Shown here: positions 1 to 10,065 of the stretch, in pieces | Numbering within the stretch: the first letter of the stretch is position 1 | How the letters are laid out: each line of letters starts with the position of its first letter | Program-made: the position numbers and the translations under genes | The notes under the pieces: generated by a model | The model's database searches: none | What the model was told of the DNA's origin: nothing | The model's input: the letters and a program-made list of their open reading frames with translations, nothing else | Source of the DNA: Clostridia bacterium | GTDB lineage: Bacteria; Bacillota; Clostridia; Christensenellales; CAG-314 | Assembly (NCBI GenBank): GCA_028698585.1 | Contig: JAQVWG010000002.1 | Location: 214,250 to 276,489, forward strand | Length of the DNA: 62,240 nt | Direction: 5' to 3'

Positions 1-1219
1 GACCGGTGAGAACAATAATGTCAAGAACATAATCACGGCAACACAATATATGTACCTATATGGTATGTCAATCTTTGAGCAGTCAGTTGTGGACTATGTG
101 CTAGAGAGTGGCAACCATGTATTGATGCGTGTAACACCTATATTCGAGGATGATAATTTACTTGCCAGTGGAGTGCTGATGGAGGCTATATCTGTCGAAG
201 ATAACGGCGAGGGTATATCATTCTGCACATACGTGTATAACGTACAACCTGGGATTACTATTGACTACGCAACAGGTGAGAGTCAACTGACTAACCCGAA
301 TCCTGACCCAGACCCTGACCCCGACCCCGACCCTGATCCTGATCCCGACCCAGACCCCGACCCCGACCCAGACCCAGACCCAGACCCCGACCAAGTTGGA
401 AGTACGCTAGAAACAGAGTTAGCCAAAGTGCCTGCCTACTCCAATTCAGGCTACTATGTACTCAATGGCAACGAGCCTTTCTTTACATCAAGCGACTTAA
501 CTACCACATCTTTCGAGCAATACTCTCCGTTAGATTCGCTCGGGCGCTGTGGCCCTGCCTATGCGTGCATCGGTCAAGATATTATGCCTACCGAATCAAG
601 GGGTGATATCAGTTCTGTACATCCAAGTGGTTGGATACAGAGAACATATAGTTGCGTACCGGGTGGTGCTCTGTACAATCGCAGTCACTTAATTGCCTTC
701 TCTTTGGCAGGCGAAAACGCCAATGTGAAGAATCTCATTACAGGCACGACCTATATGAATCAAACTGTCATGCAACCTTTTGAGAATCAGATTCTCAGTT
801 ATGTTAGAGAGACCAACAAGCATGTTCTACTGCGTGTCACACCCATATTCGAGGGCAACAATTTGGTTGCCAGTGGCGTTGTAATGGAGGCTATGTCAGT
901 AGAGGATAAGGGCAAGAGTATCTGCTACTGTGTTTACCTATACAATGTGCAACCCGGCATATATATTAACTATGCAACGGGTGCAAGTTCACTAGCCAGT
1001 TCTGGTGGTTCAACAGGTGGCAGTACTAACACTGGTGGTACGGAAAGTGAGACCGACAGCGACATTACTTATGTGCTTAATACAAGTAGTAAGAAGTTTC
1101 ATTTGCCCACCTGCCCCAATGCCGATGCCATACTAGAGTCCAACAAGCAATTAACAACTATGACGAGGGACGAAGTGATAGCCCAAGGCTATGTCTCGGC
1201 AGGCTGTTGTAATCCATAA
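1..1219 (+). CDS. Secreted tandem DNA/RNA non-specific endonuclease, 5' end outside window
   Basis: The open frame runs in from the window edge without a start, so the gene is cut at its 5' end. Two homologous nuclease domains of the EndA/NucA type are visible. The first has only its C-terminal half (TGENNNVKNIIT onward). The second is nearly whole, with the catalytic-region motif YNRSHLIAFSLAGEN, the family's DRGH-like site written here as NRSH. The shared VLMRVTPIF / VLLRVTPIF blocks show that the domains arose by duplication. They are joined by a long Asp-Pro dipeptide linker encoded at about 297-393. The C-terminus (FHLPTCPNA...GCCNP) is an Ada-like zinc-binding domain with paired cysteines, often found at the end of clostridial nucleases of this family. 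By analogy the protein is extracellular and degrades nucleic acid for nutrients. No signal peptide can be checked because the start is missing. Confidence 0.85.
   Translation, partial: TGENNNVKNIITATQYMYLYGMSIFEQSVVDYVLESGNHVLMRVTPIFEDDNLLASGVLMEAISVEDNGEGISFCTYVYNVQPGITIDYATGESQLTNPNPDPDPDPDPDPDPDPDPDPDPDPDPDPDPDQVGSTLETELAKVPAYSNSGYYVLNGNEPFFTSSDLTTTSFEQYSPLDSLGRCGPAYACIGQDIMPTESRGDISSVHPSGWIQRTYSCVPGGALYNRSHLIAFSLAGENANVKNLITGTTYMNQTVMQPFENQILSYVRETNKHVLLRVTPIFEGNNLVASGVVMEAMSVEDKGKSICYCVYLYNVQPGIYINYATGASSLASSGGSTGGSTNTGGTESETDSDITYVLNTSSKKFHLPTCPNADAILESNKQLTTMTRDEVIAQGYVSAGCCNP
297..393 (+). repeat. Asp-Pro codon repeat (DP linker)
   Basis: About sixteen gac/gat + cca/ccc/cct codon pairs encode a (DP)n linker between the two nuclease domains. 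Synonymous variation among the codons suggests age or selection at protein level rather than a recent DNA slippage product. Confidence 0.9.
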
Positions 1220-1242
1220 CACGAGATTATATACTTGCACTA

Positions 1243-1271
1243 GTTGAGTCATTGACTATTATGACTCCAAC
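1243..1271 (+). terminator. Hairpin just after the nuclease gene, possible terminator
   Basis: GTTGAGTCA and TGACTCCAAC pair with a single mismatch around a 10-nt loop, 24 bases after the nuclease stop codon. There is no clear U-tract behind it, so terminator function is uncertain. Confidence 0.35.
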
Positions 1272-1419
1272 AAGACAATTAACCAATCGACCTACATAAA
1301 TTAACCTTACCCATGAGCTACGCTGTTGAGAAAGGTTTTTTTTGTTCAATCGTGAGAAGAATCACTATACTGTCTTATATGGCAAGCAGGGTGAATCGTC
1401 CTAGATGTGATTACAGTGA

Positions 1420-2258
1420 CTATTTCTTGTACCAGTAGTGGTTGCGATATATGTCGAAGTAATTCTCGTTGGCGTTTGGGTCAGTTACTTCTGTCTGCAT
1501 TCCGCCTATCTTATCCTGCCAATATATAGAAATGATTGTTATGTAGCAAGTGGTAGTATCAGCGAATGTGACAGAGGCCAATGAAGTGCAATCAAGGAAA
1601 TCACTCTTAACTATACTTGTTACTCTGCTAGGGATAGTGATAGAGGCAAGTGAAGTGCAACCCTCGGAAGCATAACTACCAATTCCTGTCACTTACTAGC
1701 GATAGCGATAGAGATATATTTTGTGCAATACTGTAAAGCATAATCTCCTATACTTGTCAACTGGCTGTTAGCCCCAAATATTACTGTAGTAAGTTTGTTG
1801 CAACTACCAAAAGCAGCTCACCTATACTAGTTACACTATCGGGGATAGTAATAGAGGTAAGGGCAGAGCAACGGTTGAAAGCATTCCAGCCTATACTAGT
1901 TACACTGTCGGGGATAGCAATAGAGGTAAGGGCAGAGCAACGGTTGAAAGCATTCCAGCCTATACTAGTTACACTGTCGGGGATAGCAATAGAGGTAATG
2001 GAATAACAGTTGGAGAAGGCACTACTACATATACTAACACATGTATTCTGTATAGTAATCGAAGTTGCATAACTAATCACTACACCCATTGCCCATTTAT
2101 ATGGGGTAGTGTTGCCTAAATACTTGACATTACCAGTCGTATTATAGGTAAGGGAAGAGCATCTTCAAAAGCATGGTTACTGATTCTTGTGACTGGTTTG
2201 TTATTATATGTTCTAGGTATTGGTATGTGGGCATCACTAGCTGAACTGTGACCAGTTA
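1420..2258 (-). pseudogene. BspA-type leucine-rich-repeat surface protein, frameshifted remnant
   Basis: Read on the minus strand, the segment encodes TpLRR/BspA repeats of about 23 residues ([23 protein letters not shown] type) and the [14 protein letters not shown] module common between repeats of clostridial BspA proteins. The frame is broken several times. It breaks near 2150 between an N-terminal repeat ([16 protein letters not shown]) and the NVKYLG block. It breaks near 1817, where SIGE runs on into the wrong frame although the next frame reads [24 protein letters not shown]. It breaks again near 1690, before VTGIGSYASEGCTSL. The 3' end (NENYFDIYRNHYWYKK) is followed by a stop at 1420. 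No intact start, signal peptide or anchor remains, so it is a decayed adhesin gene. The 5' limit is approximate. Confidence 0.8.
1861..1998. repeat. 69-bp tandem repeat inside the LRR remnant (2 near-identical copies)
   Basis: The segment beginning gggcagagcaacggttg at 1861 recurs at 1930 with almost no change, and a diverged copy precedes it. Each unit encodes one 23-residue leucine-rich repeat. The DNA identity is far higher than between the other repeats, which points to recent unit duplication. Confidence 0.85.
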
Positions 2259-2703
2259 CTTAATATAATAATCAATCATTGTTTAATTGACATGTAAGGC
2301 TACCTACTCCGCAAGAAGCGAAGGTCAGGATAGATAACAGCATGGTTGTGAGTAATGAGATACGGAGTACTAATCGTTTGTTTATAATAGACTCAATACT
2401 ATTTAGTATAATGACAATACCGACTACAGTTCTGAAATATTATGACTGTACTGTGGCTATCCAATAAAAGCACGACATAAGGTACTTACCATAGTACAGA
2501 GAGATAACAATCTGCAATTCGAAGCACATGTTATTAGACATTAGTATTGAGCATATAATTTGGTTGATAATTTGATTGTATCATTAAGCTTTTTCCCGTC
2601 ATACTATGCGCGGAAAGTGGCTGTACTGGATATTAAGATATTGTCGCGCATATCTCGGGGTGCCTTGGCAAGTGTTGGGACAGTGCTGATTATTAATTGT
2701 CGA
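2259..2703. other. Intergenic stretch, no gene seen
   Basis: About 445 bases between the LRR remnant and the 3' end of the alpha-glucosidase gene. There are stops in all frames, and I see no convincing hairpin with U-tract, RNA gene or repeat. Confidence 0.6.
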
Positions 2704-4377
2704 TTATATCAGTCTATATACAATTGACTCGTAAGGGCGCAGGACGCAGTCTGTCAGTTGGATAGGGCTGTCTTGATAATTACTGATTAACAGATGGCTG
2801 TTACAGTTGCGTAGGCACTTAGGCACACGCATACTGTACTGCTTATCTGTAAAGTTGGACATAACTAGCAGTCGTTTACCGTTATACTCACGCAAATATG
2901 CGTATAGTTTCCTACCACCGATATTGAGTAGCGTGTACGTGCCGAAAATCATCTCGTCTGTATCTACGCGCAGGGCAATCAGTTGCTTATAATAATTGAG
3001 AATACTGTCGCCATCGTCAAGTTGTGATTCAACATTAACTGTTAAGTAGTTGGGATTAACGGGCAACCAAGTCTGATGATTAATCGAGAATCCCGCCTGT
3101 GGCTCGGCATTCCATTGCATAGGGGTGCGTGCGTTATCTCTATTGAGCACACTCAGTTTGGCAAGGGCTGTTTTCCTGCCAAATATCTTCTTCAACAGTT
3201 GGTACGAGCGAAAATAGTCGGTGTCCTTATGCTGGTCATAACTCATGTTGGGCATACTTGTCATACCTATCTCCTGTCCCTGATAGATATAGGGTGTGCC
3301 GGATAGGAATAACATAACGTTGGCGAGCATTTTGGCACCCTTAACTCGTAGTTGCTCGGTAGCGATACTACAGTATCTGCCGACAATTCTTGCCTGGTCG
3401 TGATTCTCTAAATAGTTAGTGTTCCACGCCTTACCGTATAGTCCGTTCTGCCAACGTTGATTAGCTTTCTTGAGTATATTAAGGTTGAACTTGGCAGGTA
3501 GCTGTCTAATACCACCTACGTTATCTGCATTCATATGGTCGAATGCGAAAATTGTGTCCAGCACCTTGTCCTTCTCATCTATGTATCGTAATGCCTTATC
3601 TACTGTTATAAGAACACTCTCCCCAACAGTGTAGGTATCATACTTATCTAGACAATCACGTTTAAGTCGTGCTAGAATGGATTTCATATCAACGTTATCG
3701 ACATAGTGCTCTTTACCCACTAGCACGAGTTTGCCCTTGCCGTTGGGTAATCCCTTGGTCTTATTGAGTATGGTAATTACGTCACATCTAAACCCGTCTA
3801 CACCCTTATCTAGCCAGTATGTCAATATATCCTCGACTTCCTCAATAACTCTCGGGTTGTCATAGTTAAGGTCGGGCTGATAGTCATCGAATAAGTGTAG
3901 ATACCACTCCTTAGTCAGTTCATCATATTTCCATGCCGAGCCAGTAAAGAACGAGGTCCAGTTATTAGGAGGCAATAAACCATTCTTGCCCCTGCCCTTA
4001 CGCCAGAAGTAATAGTCTCGGTAGGGGTTATCCTTACTCTGCCTGCTCTTGATAAACCACTCGTGCTGACTAGACGTATGGTTAATAACCAAATCCATAA
4101 TGCACTTGAGATTACGCTTATGCATCTGTTCAATAAGCTCGTAAAAATCCTCCATGGTACCATACTCTGGATTAATGTCTCTATAGTTAGATATGTCGTA
4201 GCCATAGTCGGCGTTGGGAGAACAATACAGTGGCGAAAACCATATACCATTAACTCCTAGACTGGCTATATAATCTAGTTTAGAAATAATGCCCTTGATA
4301 TCGCCTATGCCGTCTCCGTTGCTATCACAGTAACTGCGCGGATAAACTTGATAAAAACTCATTCTCTTATAATCCAT
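2704..4377 (-). CDS. malL: Alpha-glucosidase / oligo-1,6-glucosidase, GH13
   Basis: A 557-residue cytoplasmic glycoside hydrolase of the GH13 subfamily that splits isomaltose-, maltose- or sucrose-type oligosaccharides to glucose. It starts MDYKRMSFYQVYPRSYCDSN, the usual oligo-1,6-glucosidase opening. The beta/alpha-barrel motifs are in order: DLVINHT (95-101), GFRCDVI with the nucleophile Asp199, TVGES with acid/base Glu253, and ENHD with the stabilising Asp327. PYIYQGQEIGM and ARTPMQW follow, as in family members of about 550 residues. There is no signal peptide. The start is supported by GAGAGG seven bases upstream on the minus strand. It is divergent from the phosphosugar mutase gene, so both may respond to the same sugars. 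The substrate cannot be fixed from sequence alone. Confidence 0.93.
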   Translation of the reverse strand: MDYKRMSFYQVYPRSYCDSNGDGIGDIKGIISKLDYIASLGVNGIWFSPLYCSPNADYGYDISNYRDINPEYGTMEDFYELIEQMHKRNLKCIMDLVINHTSSQHEWFIKSRQSKDNPYRDYYFWRKGRGKNGLLPPNNWTSFFTGSAWKYDELTKEWYLHLFDDYQPDLNYDNPRVIEEVEDILTYWLDKGVDGFRCDVITILNKTKGLPNGKGKLVLVGKEHYVDNVDMKSILARLKRDCLDKYDTYTVGESVLITVDKALRYIDEKDKVLDTIFAFDHMNADNVGGIRQLPAKFNLNILKKANQRWQNGLYGKAWNTNYLENHDQARIVGRYCSIATEQLRVKGAKMLANVMLFLSGTPYIYQGQEIGMTSMPNMSYDQHKDTDYFRSYQLLKKIFGRKTALAKLSVLNRDNARTPMQWNAEPQAGFSINHQTWLPVNPNYLTVNVESQLDDGDSILNYYKQLIALRVDTDEMIFGTYTLLNIGGRKLYAYLREYNGKRLLVMSNFTDKQYSMRVPKCLRNCNSHLLISNYQDSPIQLTDCVLRPYESIVYRLI

Positions 4378-4434
4378 ATTGCGACCTCTCAGTAGATAAT
4401 AATCTGTGTAGATTTACCCTATAATTTACAGTAA

Positions 4435-4463
4435 ATTGTACCACATTATTTAATATAAAACAA
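4435..4463 (-). promoter_or_regulatory. Promoter of the GH13 gene
   Basis: On the minus strand TTGTTT (4463-4458) and TACAAT (4440-4435) are separated by 17 bp, with the start codon about 58 bases downstream. Confidence 0.55.
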
Positions 4464-4486
4464 CTATAAAATCACTCATAGGTTAC

Positions 4487-4515
4487 TTGCACTGGGTAGT
4501 GAGTTATGGTATAAT
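4487..4515 (+). promoter_or_regulatory. Promoter of the mutase-GH3-pgi operon
   Basis: TTGCAC (4487-4492), 17-bp spacer, TATAAT (4510-4515) with an extended -10 TG at 4507-4508. The start codon follows 24 bases later. Confidence 0.8.
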
Positions 4516-4539
4516 TATACACTGGGAGCGAGTGAAATA

Positions 4540-6195
4540 ATGCTAGATAATTATCAAACATGGTGCGAAAGAGTTACAGACCACGATGTTGCAGAGCAAC
4601 TACTACAGATGAAGAACGACGATGAGCGCAGAACGTATGCTTTTTGTCAACATCTATCCTTTGGTACGGCAGGTATTCGTGGCATTATGGATGCAGGTAT
4701 CAACTGTATGAATATCTACACCGTGGCAAGGGCTACGCAAGGAGTTGCTACGTATGTTAAGGTAGTAGGGGGCAATAGGGCTGTGATATCCTATGATAGC
4801 AGGAATAACAGCACGCTTTTTGCGTCCATTACAGCAACAGTATTCGCTAACAACGGCATAGAAGTATTCATTACTGCCGATGTTCAACCGACAGCATTCG
4901 TATCATTTGCGACAAGGCAACTGAATGCAACCGTTGGAGTTATGATAACTGCTTCGCACAATAGTAAAGAATATAATGGTTATAAGGTATATAACAGTCA
5001 TGGCGTACAGATAGACGTGCCAACAGCAGAGATAATAAGTCAGTACATAAGTGAGCAGGATTTCTTCAGCATCAACCTTAATGGCTATCTCAACTATTGC
5101 GATAATCAAGTTATCAAGTATATTAGTGATGAACTCATAGATAAATATATCGAGTGTATCTACCAACAGAGTCAACAGGATATAGGCGCAATAGATGTCA
5201 TATATACACCACTTAACGGCGCGGGGTACAGAATAGTGCCTAGGGTATTAGGGGAGAGAGGACTTAAGAAACTGACAGTCGTACGTGAACAGTCATTTAT
5301 AAATGGCGACTTTACCACCTGTCCTGTGCCTAATCCAGAGAAAAAACAAGCGTTAGAACTGGGTATAGAGTATATGCTCAAGAATGACGCAGATATATTG
5401 ATTGCTACCGACCCCGATTGCGACAGAGTGGGCGTGGCAGTCAATCAACAGGGACAAGCAATCATTCTAACAGGCAATCAGGTGGGCGTACTATTGTGTG
5501 ACTATCTACTCACCGTGAGAAGGGATAATGGTACGTTGCCTGACAATCCTATAGTTGTAGACAGCATAGTTACCACTAAACTTATCAATAAGATAATCAA
5601 CAGATACAACGGCAGTTGTGTAAGCGTGCTGACAGGATTCAAGTACATCGGCGAATACATCACCTTAATGGAGAGCAAGGGTAAACAGGGAGATATAATA
5701 CTAGGATTCGAGGAGAGTTGCGGTTATCTCGTAGGCAGTTACGTGAGAGATAAGGACGGCGTGGTAGCATGCATGCTGATAGCACAAATGGCAAGTTATC
5801 ATAAATCTAATGGATTAACTCTACTTGATAGACTTAACCAGATATTCGATTATTACGGTAGATACGAGGATAACACCGTAGTGTTGACGTTCTCGGGCGC
5901 TGATGGCGACAACAGGCGCAGACAGTGTATGAGTAAACTACGTAATACAGACTTTGACAGCATTAGTGGTAAACACTTACAGAGCAAGACTGACCTATTG
6001 AGTAGTAATAACCTTCAATTGCCCAGCGCAGATGTACTTATCTATCAGTTCGAGGGCGACAACAGAATAATAGTGCGACCAAGTGGTACGGAGCCTTTGA
6101 TTAAACTATACGTGAGTTGTTGTATGAGTCAAGATGACGCTTACGCATTTTGCATGAATGCCGAACAGTTTTTCAAGAATATATTTATCAGTTGA
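4540..6195 (+). CDS. pgcA: Phosphoglucomutase / phosphomannomutase family phosphosugar mutase
   Basis: A 551-residue alpha-phosphohexomutase that interconverts glucose-1-phosphate and glucose-6-phosphate (or the mannose pair). All four family signatures are present: FGTAGIRG near the N-terminus, the phosphoserine loop TASHNSKEYNGYK with Ser139, the metal loop DPDCDRVG with Asp291/293/295, and the phosphate-binding RPSGTEPLIKLY near the C-terminus. The sugar loop GFEESCGY is also present. The length fits the long PgcA type of Firmicutes rather than the roughly 450-residue GlmM type. It is first in an operon with a beta-glucosidase (48-bp gap) and phosphoglucose isomerase, so it channels sugar phosphates toward glycolysis or glycogen. 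GGGAG lies upstream of the ATG. Confidence 0.92.
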   Translation: MLDNYQTWCERVTDHDVAEQLLQMKNDDERRTYAFCQHLSFGTAGIRGIMDAGINCMNIYTVARATQGVATYVKVVGGNRAVISYDSRNNSTLFASITATVFANNGIEVFITADVQPTAFVSFATRQLNATVGVMITASHNSKEYNGYKVYNSHGVQIDVPTAEIISQYISEQDFFSINLNGYLNYCDNQVIKYISDELIDKYIECIYQQSQQDIGAIDVIYTPLNGAGYRIVPRVLGERGLKKLTVVREQSFINGDFTTCPVPNPEKKQALELGIEYMLKNDADILIATDPDCDRVGVAVNQQGQAIILTGNQVGVLLCDYLLTVRRDNGTLPDNPIVVDSIVTTKLINKIINRYNGSCVSVLTGFKYIGEYITLMESKGKQGDIILGFEESCGYLVGSYVRDKDGVVACMLIAQMASYHKSNGLTLLDRLNQIFDYYGRYEDNTVVLTFSGADGDNRRRQCMSKLRNTDFDSISGKHLQSKTDLLSSNNLQLPSADVLIYQFEGDNRIIVRPSGTEPLIKLYVSCCMSQDDAYAFCMNAEQFFKNIFIS

Positions 6196-6242
6196 GGGTA
6201 TCTATCTAACACTGGGGATGGAGCTCGCCATACAGGAGCAAT

Positions 6243-8666
6243 ATGGTAACAAAAACTAATATTACATCATTAATCAGTCAACTCACACTTAGGCAGAAGG
6301 CGAGATTACTCAACGGTGTGGGTATGTGGCAGACTAAGGGATACACAGAGCCGTATGTGCCCTCGATATTCATGTGCGACGGACCACACGGACTGCGCAA
6401 ACAAGGTCAAGAGCAGGAGGGAAACATCAATTCCAGCGCATACGCTACTTGTTATCCCACTGCATGTGCCAGCGCAAGCAGTTGGAACGTTGATATAGTA
6501 AGGTTGATTGGCGAGAGCATAGGGGAGGAGGCTAAGCACGAACAAGTATCGATAGTATTAGGGCCGGGCGTAAATATCAAGCGCAGTCCTCTATGCGGTC
6601 GAAACTTCGAGTATTACAGCGAGGATCCCTACCTAGCAGGCAGACTTGCCAATGCTTGGGTTAACGGAGTGCAGAGCAGAAAAGTAGGCACTTCGCTTAA
6701 ACACTTTGCAGTCAACGGACAGGAACATAGGCGCATGACCATTGATACCATAGTAGACGAGAGAGCGCTACGGGAAATCTATCTGTCCGCATTCGAGTAC
6801 GTGGTAAAAAACAGTCAGCCGTCAACCATTATGGCTGCATACAACAAGATAAATGGTACCAGTTGTACACAGAACAAGTATTTACTAGATACCATTCTGC
6901 GCAAAGAATGGAAATATAAGGGCGCAGTAGTGTCTGATTGGGGCGCAACATACGATATAGTTCAGTGCATTAAGAACGGTATGGACCTAGAGATGCCATA
7001 CTCATATACATACAACACGCAGGCATTGATAGATGCTGTTAATTGTGGCGAGATTACGGAGAAAGAGTTAGACCACGCAGTATCCAATGTGCTTAAACTG
7101 GCCTGTGAATATAAGAAATACATACTCAGTGATTACGATACTGACTATTCGGCATTACATGCAGTGGCTAAGGAATGTGCTACGGAATGTGGCGTGCTCG
7201 TTAAGAACACTGATAAAGCACTGCCATTAGTAAGCAAGGAAAAGGTGTTATTCTTAGGTGAATTAGCAGAGAAAATGCGTTTTCAGGGGGCAGGTAGTAG
7301 CCACATTAGGACGCAGGCTGTACCTAGTCTTATTGACGCACTCAAGTTTAATAATTGCAAGATGATTTATGCTGAAGGCTATCGTGTAGATACTGACGCT
7401 GTTGATATGCAACTGCGAGAAGAAGCGATAGACCTCGCAAAAACGTGTGATAAGGTAGTAATCTGCTGTGGGCTGACTGATGAGAGCGAAGGTGAAGGAT
7501 ACGACAGGACACATCTGTTATTACCACATAATCAGGTAGATTTAATTGAGGCTGTTGTTGCCCTTAATAAACAAGTAATACTAGTTACATTCGGTGGTTC
7601 GCCATTTATTATACCTTGCGTTGACCAAGTCAAGTCAGTACTGTGTATGTATCTTGCAGGACAGGGAGTGGGCGAGGCAACACAGGAGTTATTGTATGGT
7701 GTCAAGAACCCCAGTGGTAAACTGGCAGAGAGTTGGCCAATGCGCCTAGAAGATACCCCCTGTTATCAGTACTATGCCAATACTAAGAGGGCTGTACAGT
7801 TACGCGAGAGCATTTTCGTAGGGTATCGTTATTACGATACGTTTAACGTTCCTACCCAATTCTGTTTTGGACACGGACTATCCTATACCCAGTTCAAGTA
7901 CAGCGCATTTAACGTCAAGAAGAACAATAAATACAATTATACGGTCAGTCTAACAGTCAAGAATGTGGGCAAGGTGGCAGGAAAAGAAGTAGTACAACTG
8001 TATATTGCCAATCCCGATGAGGCATATATCCATGCCAAGAGGGAACTAAAAGGATTCTGTAAGACGGATTTGCTCAATCCGGGCGAGCAACAGGACATAG
8101 AGTTTAGCCTTGATGAACGTAGTTTCTCCTACTACGACTGCGCAACCAAGTGCTATTGTGTTGCTAAGGGCAGTTATACAATAGAGATAGGCAGTTCGCT
8201 CAACGATATTAGATGTAATAAGACTATATCTGTTGCAGGGCAGACTGTTGTTGATGTTCAAGATAAGTATCCGTCATACTTTAATAAGACGGAGGGTGTG
8301 TTCACAGTTAGCGACCAAGAGTTTACAGACCTAGTCGGCGCTCCGTTGCTGGAGGAGAAGCCATTCAATAAAGGCGAGTTCACTATATTCAACTGTCTAG
8401 ATGACATGAAAGACAGTTTTATCAAAAAAACGATTATTAAGCGTTCAATTAACAACGAGTTGGCGAAGGGCTATAAGGAGAACTCTGCAGTAGTCAAGAT
8501 GACTGTTAAGAGCACCAAGGAAATACCTCTCTGCTCTGTAACTGCTATGTCTAACAATGAGTTTACACGTAATATCGTGGATGCAGTAATCAATATGGCT
8601 AACGGCAAGACCGTTAAAGGGCTGGCTTGCCTTGTAAAAAAGGAGAAAATCAATGACAAATACTGA
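6243..8666 (+). CDS. Beta-glucosidase, glycoside hydrolase family 3
   Basis: An 807-residue GH3 enzyme without signal peptide, probably cytoplasmic, hydrolysing beta-glucosides. The N-terminal barrel carries FMCDGPHGLRKQ, GPGVNIKRSPLCGRNFEYYSEDP and KHFAVNGQEHRR. The nucleophile is Asp232 in VVSDWGA. The second alpha/beta domain and a fibronectin-III-like domain (VVQLYIANPDE...RELKGF) follow. After the FnIII fold there is an extra tail of about 170 residues (from about 640), commonly seen in clostridial BglB-type enzymes. AGGAG ends four bases before the ATG. The stop codon overlaps the start of pgi by 14 bases, so translation of the two is coupled. Confidence 0.93.
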   Translation: MVTKTNITSLISQLTLRQKARLLNGVGMWQTKGYTEPYVPSIFMCDGPHGLRKQGQEQEGNINSSAYATCYPTACASASSWNVDIVRLIGESIGEEAKHEQVSIVLGPGVNIKRSPLCGRNFEYYSEDPYLAGRLANAWVNGVQSRKVGTSLKHFAVNGQEHRRMTIDTIVDERALREIYLSAFEYVVKNSQPSTIMAAYNKINGTSCTQNKYLLDTILRKEWKYKGAVVSDWGATYDIVQCIKNGMDLEMPYSYTYNTQALIDAVNCGEITEKELDHAVSNVLKLACEYKKYILSDYDTDYSALHAVAKECATECGVLVKNTDKALPLVSKEKVLFLGELAEKMRFQGAGSSHIRTQAVPSLIDALKFNNCKMIYAEGYRVDTDAVDMQLREEAIDLAKTCDKVVICCGLTDESEGEGYDRTHLLLPHNQVDLIEAVVALNKQVILVTFGGSPFIIPCVDQVKSVLCMYLAGQGVGEATQELLYGVKNPSGKLAESWPMRLEDTPCYQYYANTKRAVQLRESIFVGYRYYDTFNVPTQFCFGHGLSYTQFKYSAFNVKKNNKYNYTVSLTVKNVGKVAGKEVVQLYIANPDEAYIHAKRELKGFCKTDLLNPGEQQDIEFSLDERSFSYYDCATKCYCVAKGSYTIEIGSSLNDIRCNKTISVAGQTVVDVQDKYPSYFNKTEGVFTVSDQEFTDLVGAPLLEEKPFNKGEFTIFNCLDDMKDSFIKKTIIKRSINNELAKGYKENSAVVKMTVKSTKEIPLCSVTAMSNNEFTRNIVDAVINMANGKTVKGLACLVKKEKINDKY

Positions 8667-10065
8667 TAACAGTAATGGTAGAATAACTGTAGACTACACC
8701 AATATGATAAGAAGCAGTGTAGGCAAGAGGGGTTATACTGTCAAACAACTTGTCGGTATGGAACAAGTGGCTGAACAAGCCTATATGCAAGTGCAGGCTA
8801 ACCGTGGCAAAGGTATGCAAGGGTGGATGGATTTACACAGCAACCAGAGTAAGGTAGTAGAGGATATACTTGCATGCGCTAAGAGTGTGCGCAGTAAGTT
8901 CGACACATTCGTGCTACTAGGTATAGGTGGATCTGCACTGGGACCTATTGCCGTGTTTAATGCACTGTGCCACTTATACCACAACGAGTTGCCAGATAAC
9001 AAGCGCAATGCACCCAGATTCTACTGTGTGGATAACGTAGACCCAGTTAGATTATCACAACTACTAGACATAATAGATGTTAAGACTACTATGTTCAACA
9101 TAGTTACTAAATCGGGTTCGACCAGCGAAACAATGAGTCAATACCTAATAATTGAGTGTATGCTCAAACAGCAACTGGGTGATGAATACAGACATCACAT
9201 AATTGCTACCACCTCAAGAGATAAGGGCAATCTGATTAAACTAGCCAAGAAGAATAAGTACAAGACATTCTTTATTGATGAGGGAGTAGGCGGAAGATTC
9301 TGCGAATTATCACCTGTTGGGTTGCTACCGGCAGCCGTTCTTGGTATAGATATACGCCAACTGTTACAGGGCGCTAAATGTATGGATATGGAGTGTTCAT
9401 CTCCCAAGATGTTCGATAATCCGGCACTTCTCCTTGCAGTATTACAGAAGATGGCAATGGATAATGGCAATAATATTACCGTATGTATGCCCTATGCAGA
9501 TAATCTTAAGTATATAGCAGACTGGTTTGCTCAGTTATGGGCAGAATCACTTGGCAAAGCAGTTGATAGACAGGGCAATACGGTCAATGTGGGGCAGACG
9601 CCAGTTAAGGCACTAGGCGTTACCGACCAACACTCCCAAGTACAACTATATGCTGAGGGACCGTTTGATAAAGTGATAATGTTTTTGGCTGTTGAGCAGT
9701 TCAGTAAGTCGGTAACCATACCGCAGGGCTGTGAAGAATATGAGAATGTCAATTTCCTATGTGGTCACACGCTAGAAGAACTGATGAATACCGAACTGTA
9801 CGCTACTAAATACGCCTTGACTAAATCAGGTAAACTCAACTACACCATAACACTCCCATCCATTACCCCACACAGTATAGGTCAATTACTACAGTTGTTC
9901 ATGATGCAGACGGCATACTGTGGAGAGTTGCTCAATATTGACACATACAATCAACCGGGTGTCGAGGGTGGCAAGAATGCTACCTATGCATTGCTAGGGC
10001 GTAAAGGATATGAACAACTGAGAGAGGAGATAGGTAGCAGCGATAAACAGGACTATATACTGTGA
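8653..10065 (+). CDS. pgi: Glucose-6-phosphate isomerase
   Basis: A 470-residue phosphoglucose isomerase (glucose-6-phosphate to fructose-6-phosphate, second step of glycolysis). The sugar-phosphate motifs are LGIGGSALGP (89-98) and VTKSGSTSET (151-160), followed by GGRFCELSPVGLLPA, the catalytic-region ALGVTDQHSQ and the C-terminal QPGVEGGKNATYALLGRKGY. Size and motifs match the short PGI type of Firmicutes. The ribosome site AGGAG (8641-8645) lies inside the GH3 reading frame and the first 14 bases overlap that gene, so it is the third gene of the operon. Confidence 0.95.
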   Translation: MTNTDNSNGRITVDYTNMIRSSVGKRGYTVKQLVGMEQVAEQAYMQVQANRGKGMQGWMDLHSNQSKVVEDILACAKSVRSKFDTFVLLGIGGSALGPIAVFNALCHLYHNELPDNKRNAPRFYCVDNVDPVRLSQLLDIIDVKTTMFNIVTKSGSTSETMSQYLIIECMLKQQLGDEYRHHIIATTSRDKGNLIKLAKKNKYKTFFIDEGVGGRFCELSPVGLLPAAVLGIDIRQLLQGAKCMDMECSSPKMFDNPALLLAVLQKMAMDNGNNITVCMPYADNLKYIADWFAQLWAESLGKAVDRQGNTVNVGQTPVKALGVTDQHSQVQLYAEGPFDKVIMFLAVEQFSKSVTIPQGCEEYENVNFLCGHTLEELMNTELYATKYALTKSGKLNYTITLPSITPHSIGQLLQLFMMQTAYCGELLNIDTYNQPGVEGGKNATYALLGRKGYEQLREEIGSSDKQDYIL

